DNA from: Alphaproteobacteria bacterium
GTDB lineage: Bacteria; Pseudomonadota; Alphaproteobacteria; Bin95
Direction: 5' to 3'
Assembly (NCBI GenBank): GCA_022827685.1
Contig: JAJEIH010000066.1
Span: forward strand, 1 to 64,000
DNA length: 64,000 nucleotides
Part shown: one piece after another, positions 37,411 to 51,497 of the stretch
How positions within the stretch are numbered: position 1 is the first letter of the stretch
How the letters are laid out: the number at the start of each line of letters is the position of its first letter
Made by a program: the position numbers and the translations under genes
Notes under the pieces: generated by a model
Told to the model about the DNA's origin: nothing
Database searches by the model: none
Seen by the model: the letters and a program-made list of their open reading frames with translations, nothing else

Positions 37411-38586
37411 CTACAACACGCCGTCGATTGCCCGAAGGTAGAGGCGCTCCAACGCACCCGTGTCGAGAGGAACCGGGTTGGTTGCGGCGGACGGGTCCTC
37501 CGCCGCCATTGGCGCCATGCGCCTTGCGAACGAAGCGTCCACGCCGATGTCCTTGAGCGTGTGGGGGATCCCGATCTCCTCGCGCAGGGCAAGAATCCAG
37601 TCGAGGACGCCCGAGAAGGACGGGTCCGGCAGGTCGAGGTAACGCGCGAGAGCCGCCATTTTCCTCTCGACGGCCGGCCGGTTGAAGACGAGCACATAGG
37701 GCATGACCACCGCGTTCGTCAGGCCGTGGTGGGTGTCGAGCAGCGAACTGCAGGGGTGGCTGAGAGCGTGCATGGCGCCCAGCCCCTTCTGGAAGGCGGT
37801 CGAGCCCATCGAGGCAGCCACCTGCATGCGGCTCCGTGCAGGAAAATCGGTCGGGTTTTTCACCGCGACGGGAAGCGCGTCGCGGACGAGCCGCATTGCT
37901 TCGAGCGCAATACCCTGCGCCAGCGGATGGAAGACGGGGCTCGAATAGGCTTCGAGGCTGTGGGAGAGCGCATCCATTCCGACTGCCGCGGTCAGATGCG
38001 CGGGAAGCCCAAGGGTGAGTTCGGGGTCCAGGATGACGCGGCCCGGCATCATCCTGGGATGGAAGATGATCCGCTTGGTGTGTTCGGCGCGGGCGTCGGT
38101 GATGACCGAGGCGCGCCCCGTCTCCGAACCCGTGCCCGAGGTGGTGGGAACGGCGACCACCGGCAGCATTCCGTCCTCCTCCGCCCGGGTCCACCAGTCC
38201 TCGCGGTCCTCGAAATCCCAGATGGGCCGCGATTGGGCCGCCATGAAGCCGATCGCCTTGCCGGTATCCAGGGCGCTGCCGCCCCCAAAGGCAATGATCC
38301 CGTCATGGTCCCCGTCCCGGAGCGCCCTTACCCCTTCATGGACGTTGGCCTCGACCGGATTCGGGCGCACTTCCGAGAAGAGCGCGCATGCGAGGCCCGC
38401 CTGTGTACAGGACGCCACCGCGTCGCTCACCATGGGCAGCGCCGCCAGCCCTGGGTCCGTGACCAGCAGGGGCCGGCGGATGCCGAGTTCGAGGCACGCC
38501 CGGGGAAGCTCGCTTATGCGCCCGGCGCCGAAGCGGATCGGAGCAGGGAAGCTCCAGTTGCCAATCGCGTCGGTCGGCCTGTCCAT
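37411..38586 (-). CDS. Iron-containing alcohol dehydrogenase
   Basis: This encodes 391 residues of the group III ADH family. NAD motif GGGSALDTGKAIGF, then VPTTSGTGSE, and metal-ligand region MDALSHSLEAY and LSHPCSSLLDTHHGLTNAVVMP. The C-terminal domain is helical. It interconverts alcohols and aldehydes or hydroxyacids and ketoacids with NAD(P). The substrate is unknown. Convergent with the hydroxyacyl-CoA dehydrogenase, with the stops 10 bp apart. Confidence 0.92.
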   Translation of the reverse strand: MDRPTDAIGNWSFPAPIRFGAGRISELPRACLELGIRRPLLVTDPGLAALPMVSDAVASCTQAGLACALFSEVRPNPVEANVHEGVRALRDGDHDGIIAFGGGSALDTGKAIGFMAAQSRPIWDFEDREDWWTRAEEDGMLPVVAVPTTSGTGSETGRASVITDARAEHTKRIIFHPRMMPGRVILDPELTLGLPAHLTAAVGMDALSHSLEAYSSPVFHPLAQGIALEAMRLVRDALPVAVKNPTDFPARSRMQVAASMGSTAFQKGLGAMHALSHPCSSLLDTHHGLTNAVVMPYVLVFNRPAVERKMAALARYLDLPDPSFSGVLDWILALREEIGIPHTLKDIGVDASFARRMAPMAAEDPSAATNPVPLDTGALERLYLRAIDGVL

Positions 38587-38702
38587 CGGGTGCTCCTCCC
38601 GGCGTGAGCATCGGGAAAGACCGGATAGGACCCTTGCGGGGAGGAAAGCAAGCCCGGCGAGCGCGCTTGGCCGCGCCGGAACCGCCGGGCGAGAGTTCCC
38701 GG

Positions 38703-39893
38703 CTAAATCACACCATCCGCCCGGAGCGCCTCGACCGCACCGCCGTCATAGCCGAGCGCGGCCAGCACCTCTGCCGTGTGCTCGCCCTGGTCCGGGGTGT
38801 GGAGGCGGACATCGGGCCGGCCGCCGCTGCGGGACAGGGTGGCGGCCTGGCCGACAACGCCGACATCCCCGAGTTCCGGGTGGGCCATGACCTTCTCGAT
38901 GCCGAGATGGCGCACCTGCGGGTCGGTCATCGTCCTGTCGATGCTGTTGATCGGCCCGCAGGGCACGCGCGCCTCGTTCAGCACGACCACCCACTCCTCG
39001 CTCGGGCGCCTCGCCGTGTATTCGCCGAGCACCCTGTTGAGCGCGGCCCGGTTCTTCGACCGGCTTTCGTCGTCGGCATAGTCGGGGTGGGAGACAAGTT
39101 CCGGACAGCCGAGCGCGCCGCAAAGCCGCCCGAACATGGTGTTGCCGGAGGCGGCGATGTTGATATGCCCGTCCGAGGTGGGGAACACGCCGGTCGGGAT
39201 CGAGGTCGGGTGGTCGTTGCCGGCCTGCGGCGCCACCTCGCCGGAGACCGTCCAGCGCGCCGCCTGGAAGTCCAGCATCATGATCTGCGCTTCCAGCAGC
39301 GACGTATGCACCCACTGCCCCTCGCCGGAGCGCTCCCGTTCGTAGAGCGCCAGCAATATGCCCTGCGCCAGATGCAGCCCGGCCGTCAGGTCCGCGATCG
39401 GGATGCCGACCCGGACCGGCCCCTGCCCCGGCAGGCCGGTGATCGACATGAGGCCGCCCATACCCTGCGCGATCTGGTCCACGCCCGGCCGGTCGCGGTA
39501 GGGGCCGGACTGGCCGAAACCGGATATGGAGCCATAGACGATGCGCGGATTGACGGCCTTGACAGCGTCGTAGTCGATGCCGAGCCGGTGCTTGACGCCC
39601 GCGCGGTAGTTCTCGACCACCACATCGGCATGTTTCGCCATCTCCAGGAAGATCTCCCGGCCCTTGTCGGCCTTGAGATTGAGCGTCATCGACCGCTTGT
39701 TGCGGTGGAGGTTCTGGAAGTCGAAGCCGTGGCGGGCGCCGGACACCACCGAGCGCGCGTCTCCGCCCGGCGGCGCTTCGATCTTGACCACGTCCGCCCC
39801 CCAGTCGGCAAGCTGGCGCACGGCGGTCGGCCCGGCCCGGGCGCGGGTAAGGTCAAGGACCCTGATATGGGCGAGAGGCAGCGTCGCGGACAT
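38703..39893 (-). CDS. CaiB/BaiF-family CoA-transferase (class III)
   Basis: This encodes 396 residues. VLDLTRARAGPTAVRQLADWGADVVKIE is the family start. VVVENYRAGV, GFGQSGPY and IADLTAGLHLAQGILLAL follow, with the nucleophile Asp at D168 (ADLTAG). The C-terminal domain has VPCGPINSIDR. The enzyme moves CoA between carboxylic acids. A start at ATG 39893 fits; an extra N-terminal opening lacks homology. The substrate pair is unknown. Confidence 0.93.
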   Translation of the reverse strand: MSATLPLAHIRVLDLTRARAGPTAVRQLADWGADVVKIEAPPGGDARSVVSGARHGFDFQNLHRNKRSMTLNLKADKGREIFLEMAKHADVVVENYRAGVKHRLGIDYDAVKAVNPRIVYGSISGFGQSGPYRDRPGVDQIAQGMGGLMSITGLPGQGPVRVGIPIADLTAGLHLAQGILLALYERERSGEGQWVHTSLLEAQIMMLDFQAARWTVSGEVAPQAGNDHPTSIPTGVFPTSDGHINIAASGNTMFGRLCGALGCPELVSHPDYADDESRSKNRAALNRVLGEYTARRPSEEWVVVLNEARVPCGPINSIDRTMTDPQVRHLGIEKVMAHPELGDVGVVGQAATLSRSGGRPDVRLHTPDQGEHTAEVLAALGYDGGAVEALRADGVI

Positions 39894-40064
39894 GGCGGCT
39901 CGGGCTTTCGTTCCGGGGAAGCAGGCGTCATTCAAGCACACGCGGCGGCGCTGCCGCCAGCCTGCCGACGCCCATTTGCCGCGCGTTGGCGGCGCGCAGC
40001 CGGAGAATCTCCGCTATGGTGACGCCCGGAACCGCGGAGACCGGCCGAGATGGCAGGCGGAGCG

Positions 40065-40421
40065 ATGCAGAACCCGGACAGCCGCGCGGCGCAGGTGGAC
40101 GACGCGCTGCTGCAGCGGATGACGGCCGCCCTTGTCGAGGCGGCCGACCCGGAACAGGTCATTCTCTTCGGCTCCCGCGCGCGCGGCGAGGCCGGACCGG
40201 ACTCGGACGTCGATCTGATTGTGGTCGAAGCCGAGCCGTTCGGGCCAGAGCGCGACCGCTTCGCGGAGGCGTTGCGGCTCTGGCGTACGCTCGATGGCTT
40301 TCGCGTTGCCGCCGATGTCCTGGTCTACAGCTGCGACGAAGTGGAGTACTGGCGCGACTCTCTCAACCATGTCCTCGCCCGCGCACTCAGGGAAGGCAGA
40401 GTCCTCTATGAGCGACGTTAA
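40065..40421 (+). CDS. MNT-type minimal nucleotidyltransferase
   Basis: This encodes 118 residues. GSRARGEAGPDSDVDLIVV is a perfect GSx10DxD motif, with the third Asp in AADVLVYS. It belongs to the minimal nucleotidyltransferase family, which in MNT-HEPN modules acts as antitoxin by adding AMP or similar to the HEPN partner. ATG 40065 is preceded by GGCGGAG; an earlier ATG at 40050 adds five residues. The stop overlaps the HEPN gene by 14 bp. Confidence 0.88.
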   Translation: MQNPDSRAAQVDDALLQRMTAALVEAADPEQVILFGSRARGEAGPDSDVDLIVVEAEPFGPERDRFAEALRLWRTLDGFRVAADVLVYSCDEVEYWRDSLNHVLARALREGRVLYERR

Positions 40422-40803
40422 ATGTGCGCGAATTCTTGTCGAGGCGGCGGAGAAGGACTTATCGGCCCTTCGCCATATGGGCGATACCGATGCGTTCCCG
40501 GACGAAATATTTGGCCTGCATGCGCAGCAGGCGGCGGAGAAGTCGTTCAAGGCGTGGCTTGCGCTTCTGGGTGAGACCTATCCTTTGGTCCACGACCTTC
40601 GGCGCTTGCTGGAAATGCTGACGGCGCACGAACCGGAGGCACACCGTTTCGGAGCGTTGATCGATTACACACCCTATGCAATGCAGTTCCGCTATACCGG
40701 GCAGGACATGCCGGCGGCATCGCTCGACCGCGAAAGGATCGTCGAAGAGGTGAGCGCGCTCTTGGAGGAAGTCCGGCAGCGGCTGGCAAGCGCGGGAGGC
40801 TGA
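40408..40803 (+). CDS. HEPN-domain protein (MNT partner)
   Basis: This encodes 131 residues, mostly helical. FGLHAQQAAEKSFKAWLALL and YPLVHDLRRLLEML are the HEPN signature helices. It overlaps the MNT gene by 14 bp, the standard arrangement of MNT-HEPN modules. The RX4-6H catalytic motif of RNase HEPN toxins is absent: the nearest His after an Arg-rich helix (R66, H74) has the wrong spacing. It may therefore be a non-nuclease partner such as HI0074. Base composition is slightly less GC-rich than neighbours, so lateral transfer is possible. Confidence 0.85.
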   Translation: MSDVKCARILVEAAEKDLSALRHMGDTDAFPDEIFGLHAQQAAEKSFKAWLALLGETYPLVHDLRRLLEMLTAHEPEAHRFGALIDYTPYAMQFRYTGQDMPAASLDRERIVEEVSALLEEVRQRLASAGG

Positions 40804-40914
40804 CATCGGCGACAGCGAACGAGCTGCCGTTCGGGGTGACATTCGAAGACCTGCCCGGACTTCCGATTCGGGACCGCAGGATCGCATCCTTTCCCGGCCT
40901 GTCCGCGTCGTGGC

Positions 40915-41670
40915 TCAGTGGAAATAGGCGCCCCCATCCACGACGAGCGTTTGCCCGGTGACGAAGTCGGAATCCTGCGAGGCGAAGAACATTACCGCGC
41001 CCACGATATCTTCCGGGTGCTGGTCGCGCTGGATGACGCGCGCCTGAAGCGAGACGTCCCGGAGCGTTTCGAGCTGGTGGGGATTGGCGAGCACGCCGTC
41101 GGAGAGCGTGAATCCGGGCGCCACCGCATTGACCCGTATGCCCGCGCCGCCGAGTTCCTTCGCCAAGGCTTTGGTCATCGCGTTGACGGCGCCCTTGCTC
41201 GCCACATAGTGCAGCAGGAACGGAACGCCCTTGAACGGCGTGCCCGACGAGAAGTTGACGACCGAGCCGCCGCCCTGCCGGCGCATGGCGGGGACGACCG
41301 CGCGGGTCGCCATCGCCTGCCCGATGACATTCACATCGAGCACGCGTCGCCACTCCTCGATGTCCAGATCCTCGAAGGGCCCGGTCTTCAGCGAGGAGTA
41401 GATGCCCGCATTGTTGACCAGCACGTCGATGCGGCCGAACGCCCCCAGCGCGGCCTCCGCCATGGCTTCGGTGTCGCTTTGACTCGACACGTCGCAAGCG
41501 ACGCCGATGACCGCGTTCCCGGCATTGTCCAGCGCCTTCGCAGCCTCCGCCGCGCCCGCGCGGTCCGCAATGACGACATTCGCGCCTTCCGCGAGCAGGC
41601 CTTCCGCAACGGCGCGCCCGATACCCATCGCCCCGCCGGTGACGATTGCGACCTTTCCCTTGCAACGCAT
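40915..41670 (-). CDS. SDR-family oxidoreductase
   Basis: This encodes 251 residues. TGGAMGIGRAVA (cofactor), NNAGIY, the Ser in VNFSSGTPF and YVASKGAVNAM are present, ending VVDGG. An Asp after the second strand (VVIADRAG) suggests NAD+. The ATG 41670 begins MRCKGKVAIVTGG. The substrate is unknown. It is flanked by toxin-antitoxin remnants, so the region is a mobile or accessory spot. Confidence 0.88.
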   Translation of the reverse strand: MRCKGKVAIVTGGAMGIGRAVAEGLLAEGANVVIADRAGAAEAAKALDNAGNAVIGVACDVSSQSDTEAMAEAALGAFGRIDVLVNNAGIYSSLKTGPFEDLDIEEWRRVLDVNVIGQAMATRAVVPAMRRQGGGSVVNFSSGTPFKGVPFLLHYVASKGAVNAMTKALAKELGGAGIRVNAVAPGFTLSDGVLANPHQLETLRDVSLQARVIQRDQHPEDIVGAVMFFASQDSDFVTGQTLVVDGGAYFH

Positions 41671-41742
41671 GTCCCTTCTCCTCCCGCTCGCCTGCGCTCC
41701 CGACCCGCCCGGTTCGGCGACTTCTCCATGCCGGCGCCGGAC

Positions 41743-41943
41743 TCATGCGGTCGCGGGCGTATCGACTCCGATGCAGCGGCGCCGGGCTGCTGCAAACAGT
41801 ACGCTACCGACTTCGACGGGCCAAAGCGACAGGACGAACGCGCGGTCGTCGATGAGCGAATCACGCAGCCGGTCTGCCGCCTCCGAGGACTCGTCGGGAA
41901 ACACCCAGGCCATGGCGACCGAGACATCGAGAACGAAAGGCAT
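41743..41943 (-). pseudogene. Truncated PIN-domain (VapC-like) toxin
   Basis: This encodes 66 residues against about 130 for a complete VapC. The first Asp (FVLDVSVAMAW) and the Glu (WPVEVGSVLF) of the PIN active site remain; the two later Asp residues are missing. Its ATG overlaps the antitoxin stop as TGATG. Downstream the frame runs into unrelated sequence ending at the SDR upstream region. It is probably inactive. Confidence 0.7.
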
Positions 41944-42185
41944 CAGTGCTTGCACGCTTCCTCGACCATCTGCCGGACCGGGGTCCCGCCGAGGGAGTGA
42001 GTTCGCTGAAACTCCTTCAACGCATCGATGGCGGATTGCACCTTGCCGGAATCCCGCGAGCGGAACGGGACCAGTTCTGCCAGCGGCCGGCCGTGCCTGG
42101 TGATGACGAACCGTTCGCCTGCTTCCACCCGCCGAAGCAGTTGCGGCAAGTGGGTTTTTGCCTCGAACGCCCCGATTTCCGACAC
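41943..42185 (-). CDS. Phd/YefM-family antitoxin
   Basis: This encodes 80 residues. GAFEAKTHLPQLLRRVEAGE followed by RFVITRHGRPLAELVPF is the Phd/YefM signature. I chose GTG at 42185 because GAGGAGG lies just before it and homologues begin around here; a further 12 residues are open upstream. It is directly followed by a truncated PIN toxin. With its toxin lost, it may be a solitary antitoxin or an unlinked regulator. Confidence 0.85.
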   Translation of the reverse strand: MSEIGAFEAKTHLPQLLRRVEAGERFVITRHGRPLAELVPFRSRDSGKVQSAIDALKEFQRTHSLGGTPVRQMVEEACKH

Positions 42186-42289
42186 TGCGCCCGCCTCCTC
42201 TGCCACCTCGCCATCAATCAACCAGTCTCAGTCTGGTCTTAACAGCAAACCAGGTGAAAGACACCAACGGCTGCGGGTGCACGAACCGG

Positions 42290-42940
42290 CTATGCCGGCC
42301 TCGGGCTTATGGGCATCTCGGCGAACACCCGGTAGCTCTGCGACTTCGGTCGGCCCCGGTCTTCGTCCCTGACATAGCGGATCGACGAGGCGCCGAGCAG
42401 GGACCGCGGCAGGACCATCGCGCGAATGAAACGGCTCGAAACATCGGGCGAAGCCTGCGCGAAGACAGGCTCCGGCCCGCTTTCGAACCAGGCGCCGCCG
42501 GGCCCGTAGGACGAGGAGCGGCCTTCCGTGTCGATCCTGATGTCCCCCTCCCGCAGGCACCTAATTCCCGGGCCCTGGTGCGTGTGCAGCAGCGCCGTTC
42601 CCCCGGGCGGGAAGGCAACGCTGTCGAGCCGCAGCAGGAGTTCTTCGGCAATCGCGACCGGATCGATCCGGCCGGCAAGGCGAAGCGTTGCGCGGTGGTT
42701 GTATGCGCCGGGTCCCTCATTCGCGGGCACGACCTCCCAACGCCAGACCGCAGCGCCACCGGCGGCGGCGCAGAGCCGCAGCGGTTCCGCCAGGACAACG
42801 CCTCCGTCGGCCGGAACCTCCTCCCCGTTCACCAAGACGCTGCCGGCCGGGACATAGAGCGCCCTCGGCGCGGGATCGTCGAACCGGACCTCCTCGCCGC
42901 CGAACAGCACATCTTCGAACAGCCGGATTTCATGCGGCAT
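42290..42940 (-). CDS. Bicupin-like protein
   Basis: This encodes 216 residues. The second half has LLHTHQGPGIRCLREGDIRI, typical of a cupin metal site (HxH), and the first half is a degenerate cupin. The closing part is rich in Arg. It lies 12 bp after the hydantoinase, or overlaps it if GTG at 42955 is the start. I do not recognise a family with known activity. Metal-dependent small-molecule chemistry or binding is likely; it may serve the hydantoinase product. Confidence 0.65.
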   Translation of the reverse strand: MPHEIRLFEDVLFGGEEVRFDDPAPRALYVPAGSVLVNGEEVPADGGVVLAEPLRLCAAAGGAAVWRWEVVPANEGPGAYNHRATLRLAGRIDPVAIAEELLLRLDSVAFPPGGTALLHTHQGPGIRCLREGDIRIDTEGRSSSYGPGGAWFESGPEPVFAQASPDVSSRFIRAMVLPRSLLGASSIRYVRDEDRGRPKSQSYRVFAEMPISPRPA

Positions 42941-42951
42941 GCCCGGCGGCC

Positions 42952-44412
42952 TCACTCGTCGAGTTTCCGGAGCGCGATGGGGTCGAAGGGGGCGGTGAAG
43001 CGGCCGGTCGGGCGGATGAAGTCATAGGGCTCGCGCTTCAGCCACCGGCCGCGCCCCGGCTCCGCCGTCACCTCGCCGTCGTTCCAGATCACCTCGCCGC
43101 GCGAGAGCGTCATCACCGGCCAGCCGGTCACCGACATGCCTTCATAGGGCGTGTAGTCGGTCAGGGTGTGCAGGTCCTCGCTGCGGATCGTGACCTCCCG
43201 CTCCGCATCCCAGATCGCGATGTCGGCGTCGGAGCCGACGGCGATCGTGCCCTTTTTCGGGTAAAGGCCGAACAGCCGCGCCGGGTTGGCGGATGTCAGC
43301 GCCACGAACTCGCAGGGGCCGATCCTGCCGGCCGAAACGCCCTCGGAGAATACGAGCGGCAGGCGCGTCTCCAGCCCCGGCACGCCATTCGGGATTTCGC
43401 TGAAGCGCGCATTGGCGCCGTGCAGCGCTTTCCCCCTCGGGTCGTCGAAGCTGTAGGGCGCATGGTCCGAGCTCACGATCCCGAGCGTCCCGTCGGTGAG
43501 CGCCCTCCAGATCTCCTCATGGTCGGCTTGGGTGCGCGGCGCGGGCGAGCAGATGAACTTGGCGCCCTCGAAGCTGTCCCGGTCCATGTCGTCGGCGGTG
43601 AGCGTCAGATATTGCGGGCAGGTCTCGCCGAACACCTTGATGCCGCGCGCCTGCGCCCGGCGGATCTCCTCCGCCGCCTCCGCGCAGGTGACGTGGAAGA
43701 CCTGGATCGGCAGGTCCAGAAGCTCGGCGAGCGCGATGACGCGGTGAACCGCCTCGCGCTCGACGACCGGCGGCTTGGACCAGGCATGGTAGCGCGGCGA
43801 GGTCAGCCCGGCTTCCAGCAGCCGGTCCGTCATCCACATGATGGCGTCGTGGTTCTCCGCATGGACGCACACGAACGCCCCGTGCTTCTTCGCGCAGGCG
43901 AACACCCTGAGCAGCTGCGCATCGTCCATCCGGTTTGACGGATAGGTCATGAAGACCTTGATCGAGCGGTGGCCCTCGGCGATCAGTTCCGGCAGTTCCT
44001 CCTCGATCACCGCGTCGGAGGGGTCGTTGACGATGATGTGGAAGCAGTAGTCGATGACCGACTTGCGCGCGAGTGCGGCATAGCCGTCCATCGCCTCCCT
44101 CACCCCCCGGCCCCGGACCTGGGGCGAAAAGCTGATCGTGGTGGTGGTGCCCCCGCAGGCGGCCGAGATCGAGCCGCTGGTGAAGGTGTCGGCATTGGTG
44201 CCCCCGGTGGAACCCGGCTGCTCGATATGGCAGTGGCTGTCCACCCCGCCCGGCATGACCAGCCGGCCGCCGGCGTCGATCTCATGCGCGCCGCTGTCCA
44301 GTTTCTCGCCGAGCGCAGCGACGCGCCCACCGGCGATGCCGATATCGGCCCGGACCATATCCGACGCCGTGACCACCGTGCCGCCGCGAATGACCGTGTC
44401 ATATGCCGCCAT
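42952..44412 (-). CDS. hydA: Dihydropyrimidinase/hydantoinase
   Basis: This encodes 486 residues of the cyclic amidohydrolase family. The metal site is complete: H60 and H62 (DSHCH), carboxylated K152 (SIKVFMTY), H184 (CVHAENHD), H240 (FHVTCAE) and D316 (SSDHAPYS). It hydrolyses the ring of dihydropyrimidines or hydantoins to carbamoyl amino acids. Substrate range cannot be set: GVDSHCHIEQ resembles D-hydantoinases. No carbamoylase is nearby. The SDR lies 17 bp before it on the same strand. Confidence 0.92.
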   Translation of the reverse strand: MAAYDTVIRGGTVVTASDMVRADIGIAGGRVAALGEKLDSGAHEIDAGGRLVMPGGVDSHCHIEQPGSTGGTNADTFTSGSISAACGGTTTTISFSPQVRGRGVREAMDGYAALARKSVIDYCFHIIVNDPSDAVIEEELPELIAEGHRSIKVFMTYPSNRMDDAQLLRVFACAKKHGAFVCVHAENHDAIMWMTDRLLEAGLTSPRYHAWSKPPVVEREAVHRVIALAELLDLPIQVFHVTCAEAAEEIRRAQARGIKVFGETCPQYLTLTADDMDRDSFEGAKFICSPAPRTQADHEEIWRALTDGTLGIVSSDHAPYSFDDPRGKALHGANARFSEIPNGVPGLETRLPLVFSEGVSAGRIGPCEFVALTSANPARLFGLYPKKGTIAVGSDADIAIWDAEREVTIRSEDLHTLTDYTPYEGMSVTGWPVMTLSRGEVIWNDGEVTAEPGRGRWLKREPYDFIRPTGRFTAPFDPIALRKLDE

Positions 44413-44429
44413 GTGCGCATCTCCCGCCT

Positions 44430-45149
44430 TCAGCTTGCCCCGAGAATAACCGAACGCGCGCGCAGGGCTTCGCCTGAATCGACGAAAAGCGTCTCGCCGG
44501 TGACAGAGGGCGTCTCGATGAGATAGGTGAGCGCGGCGGCGACCTCCTCCGGCCGGACCGCACGGCGGAGCGGCAGCCTTTCGCCCAGCGTCTCCAGCCG
44601 TCCGGGCTTCATGCCCGCGCTCTCATAGACGATGCCGGGCGCAATCGCCGCGATCCGGAGCCGGGGCGCGAGCGCCGCCGCGAGCGTCCGCACTGCGCCT
44701 TCCAGCGCGATCTTGCTGAGCGTGTAGGAGAGGTAGCCCGCCCCCGGATGGCGGATTTTCTGGTCCACGATATTGACCGCGAGCCCCGTCCCGTCTTCCC
44801 CGAGCGCGGCGGCGAAGGCCTGGATCGCAAGCAGCGGCGCGCGCAGGTTCGTGGCCATGTGCGCGTCGAAGGAGACGGCGTCGAGCGTCCCGATCCGGTC
44901 CGGCTCGAAGCGCGCGGCATTGTTGACCAGCACCGAAAGCCCGCCGAGCCGCTCATGCGCCTCGCCGACGATCCGCGCCGGAACCGACGGGTCGTCCAGG
45001 TCGCCCTGCAGGACCACGGCATCCAGGTCCGCCGGCGGCCCGGTCATGCGCGTGTGGACGGCGACCCGGTGGCCGGCCGCCAGCATCGCGCGGGCAAGCG
45101 CCAGCCCCAGGCGCCGCGCGCCGCCGGTAATCAGAATGCGCTCCGCCAT
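44430..45149 (-). CDS. SDR-family oxidoreductase (pteridine reductase/FolM-like)
   Basis: This encodes 239 residues. The start MAERILITGGARRLGLALA has T-G-G-A-R-R-L-G in place of the usual TGxxxGIG; R in this site occurs in pteridine reductases and FolM. NNAARFEPDRIG and YTLSKIALEGA with Tyr and Lys in place, and a tail lacking the usual WxxxN. It might make tetrahydropterin, or could be a general SDR. It precedes the hydantoinase by 17 bp. Confidence 0.75.
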   Translation of the reverse strand: MAERILITGGARRLGLALARAMLAAGHRVAVHTRMTGPPADLDAVVLQGDLDDPSVPARIVGEAHERLGGLSVLVNNAARFEPDRIGTLDAVSFDAHMATNLRAPLLAIQAFAAALGEDGTGLAVNIVDQKIRHPGAGYLSYTLSKIALEGAVRTLAAALAPRLRIAAIAPGIVYESAGMKPGRLETLGERLPLRRAVRPEEVAAALTYLIETPSVTGETLFVDSGEALRARSVILGAS

Positions 45150-45353
45150 GCCCCTGTCCCGGCCGGTCGAACCCGGCCTATCCTAGCCGCATCGGAATGC
45201 CCGCGCTCCGGGCCGCAGAATCGTTGCGACCAACCGTCCCGCCGTCTTCTACCCGGCCCTGCAATGCTCTATATCGGCTTTCCTTTGGGCGGTGCCCGCC
45301 CGGCTCGAGAGGCTGCGGCTCTTTGCCAACGAAACCTGCGGAGGTGACATATC

Positions 45354-49932
<4,579 letters not shown>

Positions 49933-49940
<8 letters not shown>

Positions 49941-51369
49941 GGTCACCGGCTTCCTAGAATTCGAACGCAGCGAACGCCCCTACCGGCCAATCGAGGAGCG
50001 CGTCCGCCACTGGCGGGAATTCGTGGTCCCGCTCGGCGACGAGGCGACCCGGAAGCAGGCGGCGCGCTGCATGGATTGCGGCATCCCCTTCTGTCACAAC
50101 GGCTGCCCGGTCAACAACCAGATCCCGGACTGGAACGACCTGGTATATCGGGACGACTGGCAGGACGCGCTGGTCAATCTGCACTCCACCAACAATTTCC
50201 CGGAGTTCACGGGCCGCGTCTGCCCCGCGCCCTGCGAGGAAGCCTGCGTCCTCAACATCAATGACGACCCGGTCACCATCAAGACCATCGAATGCGCCAT
50301 CGTGGACAAGGGCTTCGATGAAGGCTGGGTCCTGCCGCAGCCGGCGGCCGCGCGCACCGGCAAGCGCGTCGCCGTCGTCGGCTCGGGGCCGGCCGGCATG
50401 GCGGCGGCGCAGCAACTGGCCCGGGCCGGCCACGATGTCGTGCTGATGGAGAAGGAAGACCGCATCGGCGGCCTGCTGCGTTACGGCATTCCGGACTTCA
50501 AGATGGAGAAGCACCTGATCGACCGGCGCATGGAACAGATGGCGGCCGAGGGTGTCACCTTCCGCACCGGCGCTCATGTGGGCGTCAATGTCGATGCGGA
50601 GGAGCTGCTTGGAGCGCATGACGCCGTTGTGCTGGCCGGCGGCGCGGAGGCGCCGCGCGACCTTGCGGGCACGCCCGGGCGCGATCTGGACGGCATCCAT
50701 TTCGCCATGGACTTCCTGCCGCAGCAGAACCGCATCAATGCCGGCGATCCGGCGCCGGCGGGCAGGATCGACGCCGCCGGGCGCAAGCTCGTCGTGATCG
50801 GCGGCGGCGACACCGGCTCCGACTGCATCGGCACCTCGACGCGCCAGGGCGCGGAGCGAATCGTGCAGCTCGAAATCTTCGACGAGCCCGAGGAGAACCC
50901 GGACCTCAGCCTTGTCTGGCCCTACTGGCCGCGCCGGCTGCGCATTTCCTCCTCGCAGAAGGAAGGCTCCGAGCAGCGCTACGAGATCGAGACCACGGCC
51001 TTCCTCGGCGACGCGGCGGGCCGGGTGCGGGCGCTCGCCACCCGGCAGGTGCGTTTCGAACCCGGCAAGGGCTTCGTGCCCGTCCCCGGCTCCGAAGGCG
51101 AGATCGAGGCCGACCTTGTGCTGCTCGCCATGGGCTTCGCCGGCCCCGTCCGCGCCGGCATGATCGACCGGCTCGGCATTGCGCTCGATGCGCGCGGCAA
51201 TGTCGAGGCCGACACGGAAAGCTACCGGACCTCGCGCGACAAGGTCTTCGCCGCGGGCGACATGCGCCGGGGCCAGTCCCTGGTCGTCTGGGCGATCCGC
51301 GAAGGCCGCCAGTGCGCGCATGCCGTCGATGCCTACCTGACCGGCCGCCCCTCCGAACTCCCGCGCTGA
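49933..51369 (+). CDS. gltD: Glutamate synthase (NADPH) small subunit
   Basis: This encodes 478 residues. [20 protein letters not shown] and [11 protein letters not shown] hold the 4Fe-4S cysteines; [17 protein letters not shown] is the FAD site and [11 protein letters not shown] the NADPH site. It passes electrons from NADPH to GltB. The ATG lies inside the gltB end (49933-49940), so synthesis is coupled and stoichiometric. Confidence 0.98.
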
Positions 51370-51497
51370 ACTTCCGGGGACGAAAAGGCCGGCGCCTACC
51401 GCCTTCCCTCCGTCAGTCCGGAAGTCCGCCCGCCCGGAGCCGCTTCAGGAAATGCCACCAGGGCAGCCTCGACTGGTTCCAGAGGGCCGCCCCCGGG

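Noticed and set aside
42290-42940. A DMSP lyase (DddL/DddQ-type cupin)
   Set aside because: The HTHQGPG motif is cupin-like, but I cannot see the Tyr and extra metal ligands of Ddd cupins, and the first half is not alignable.
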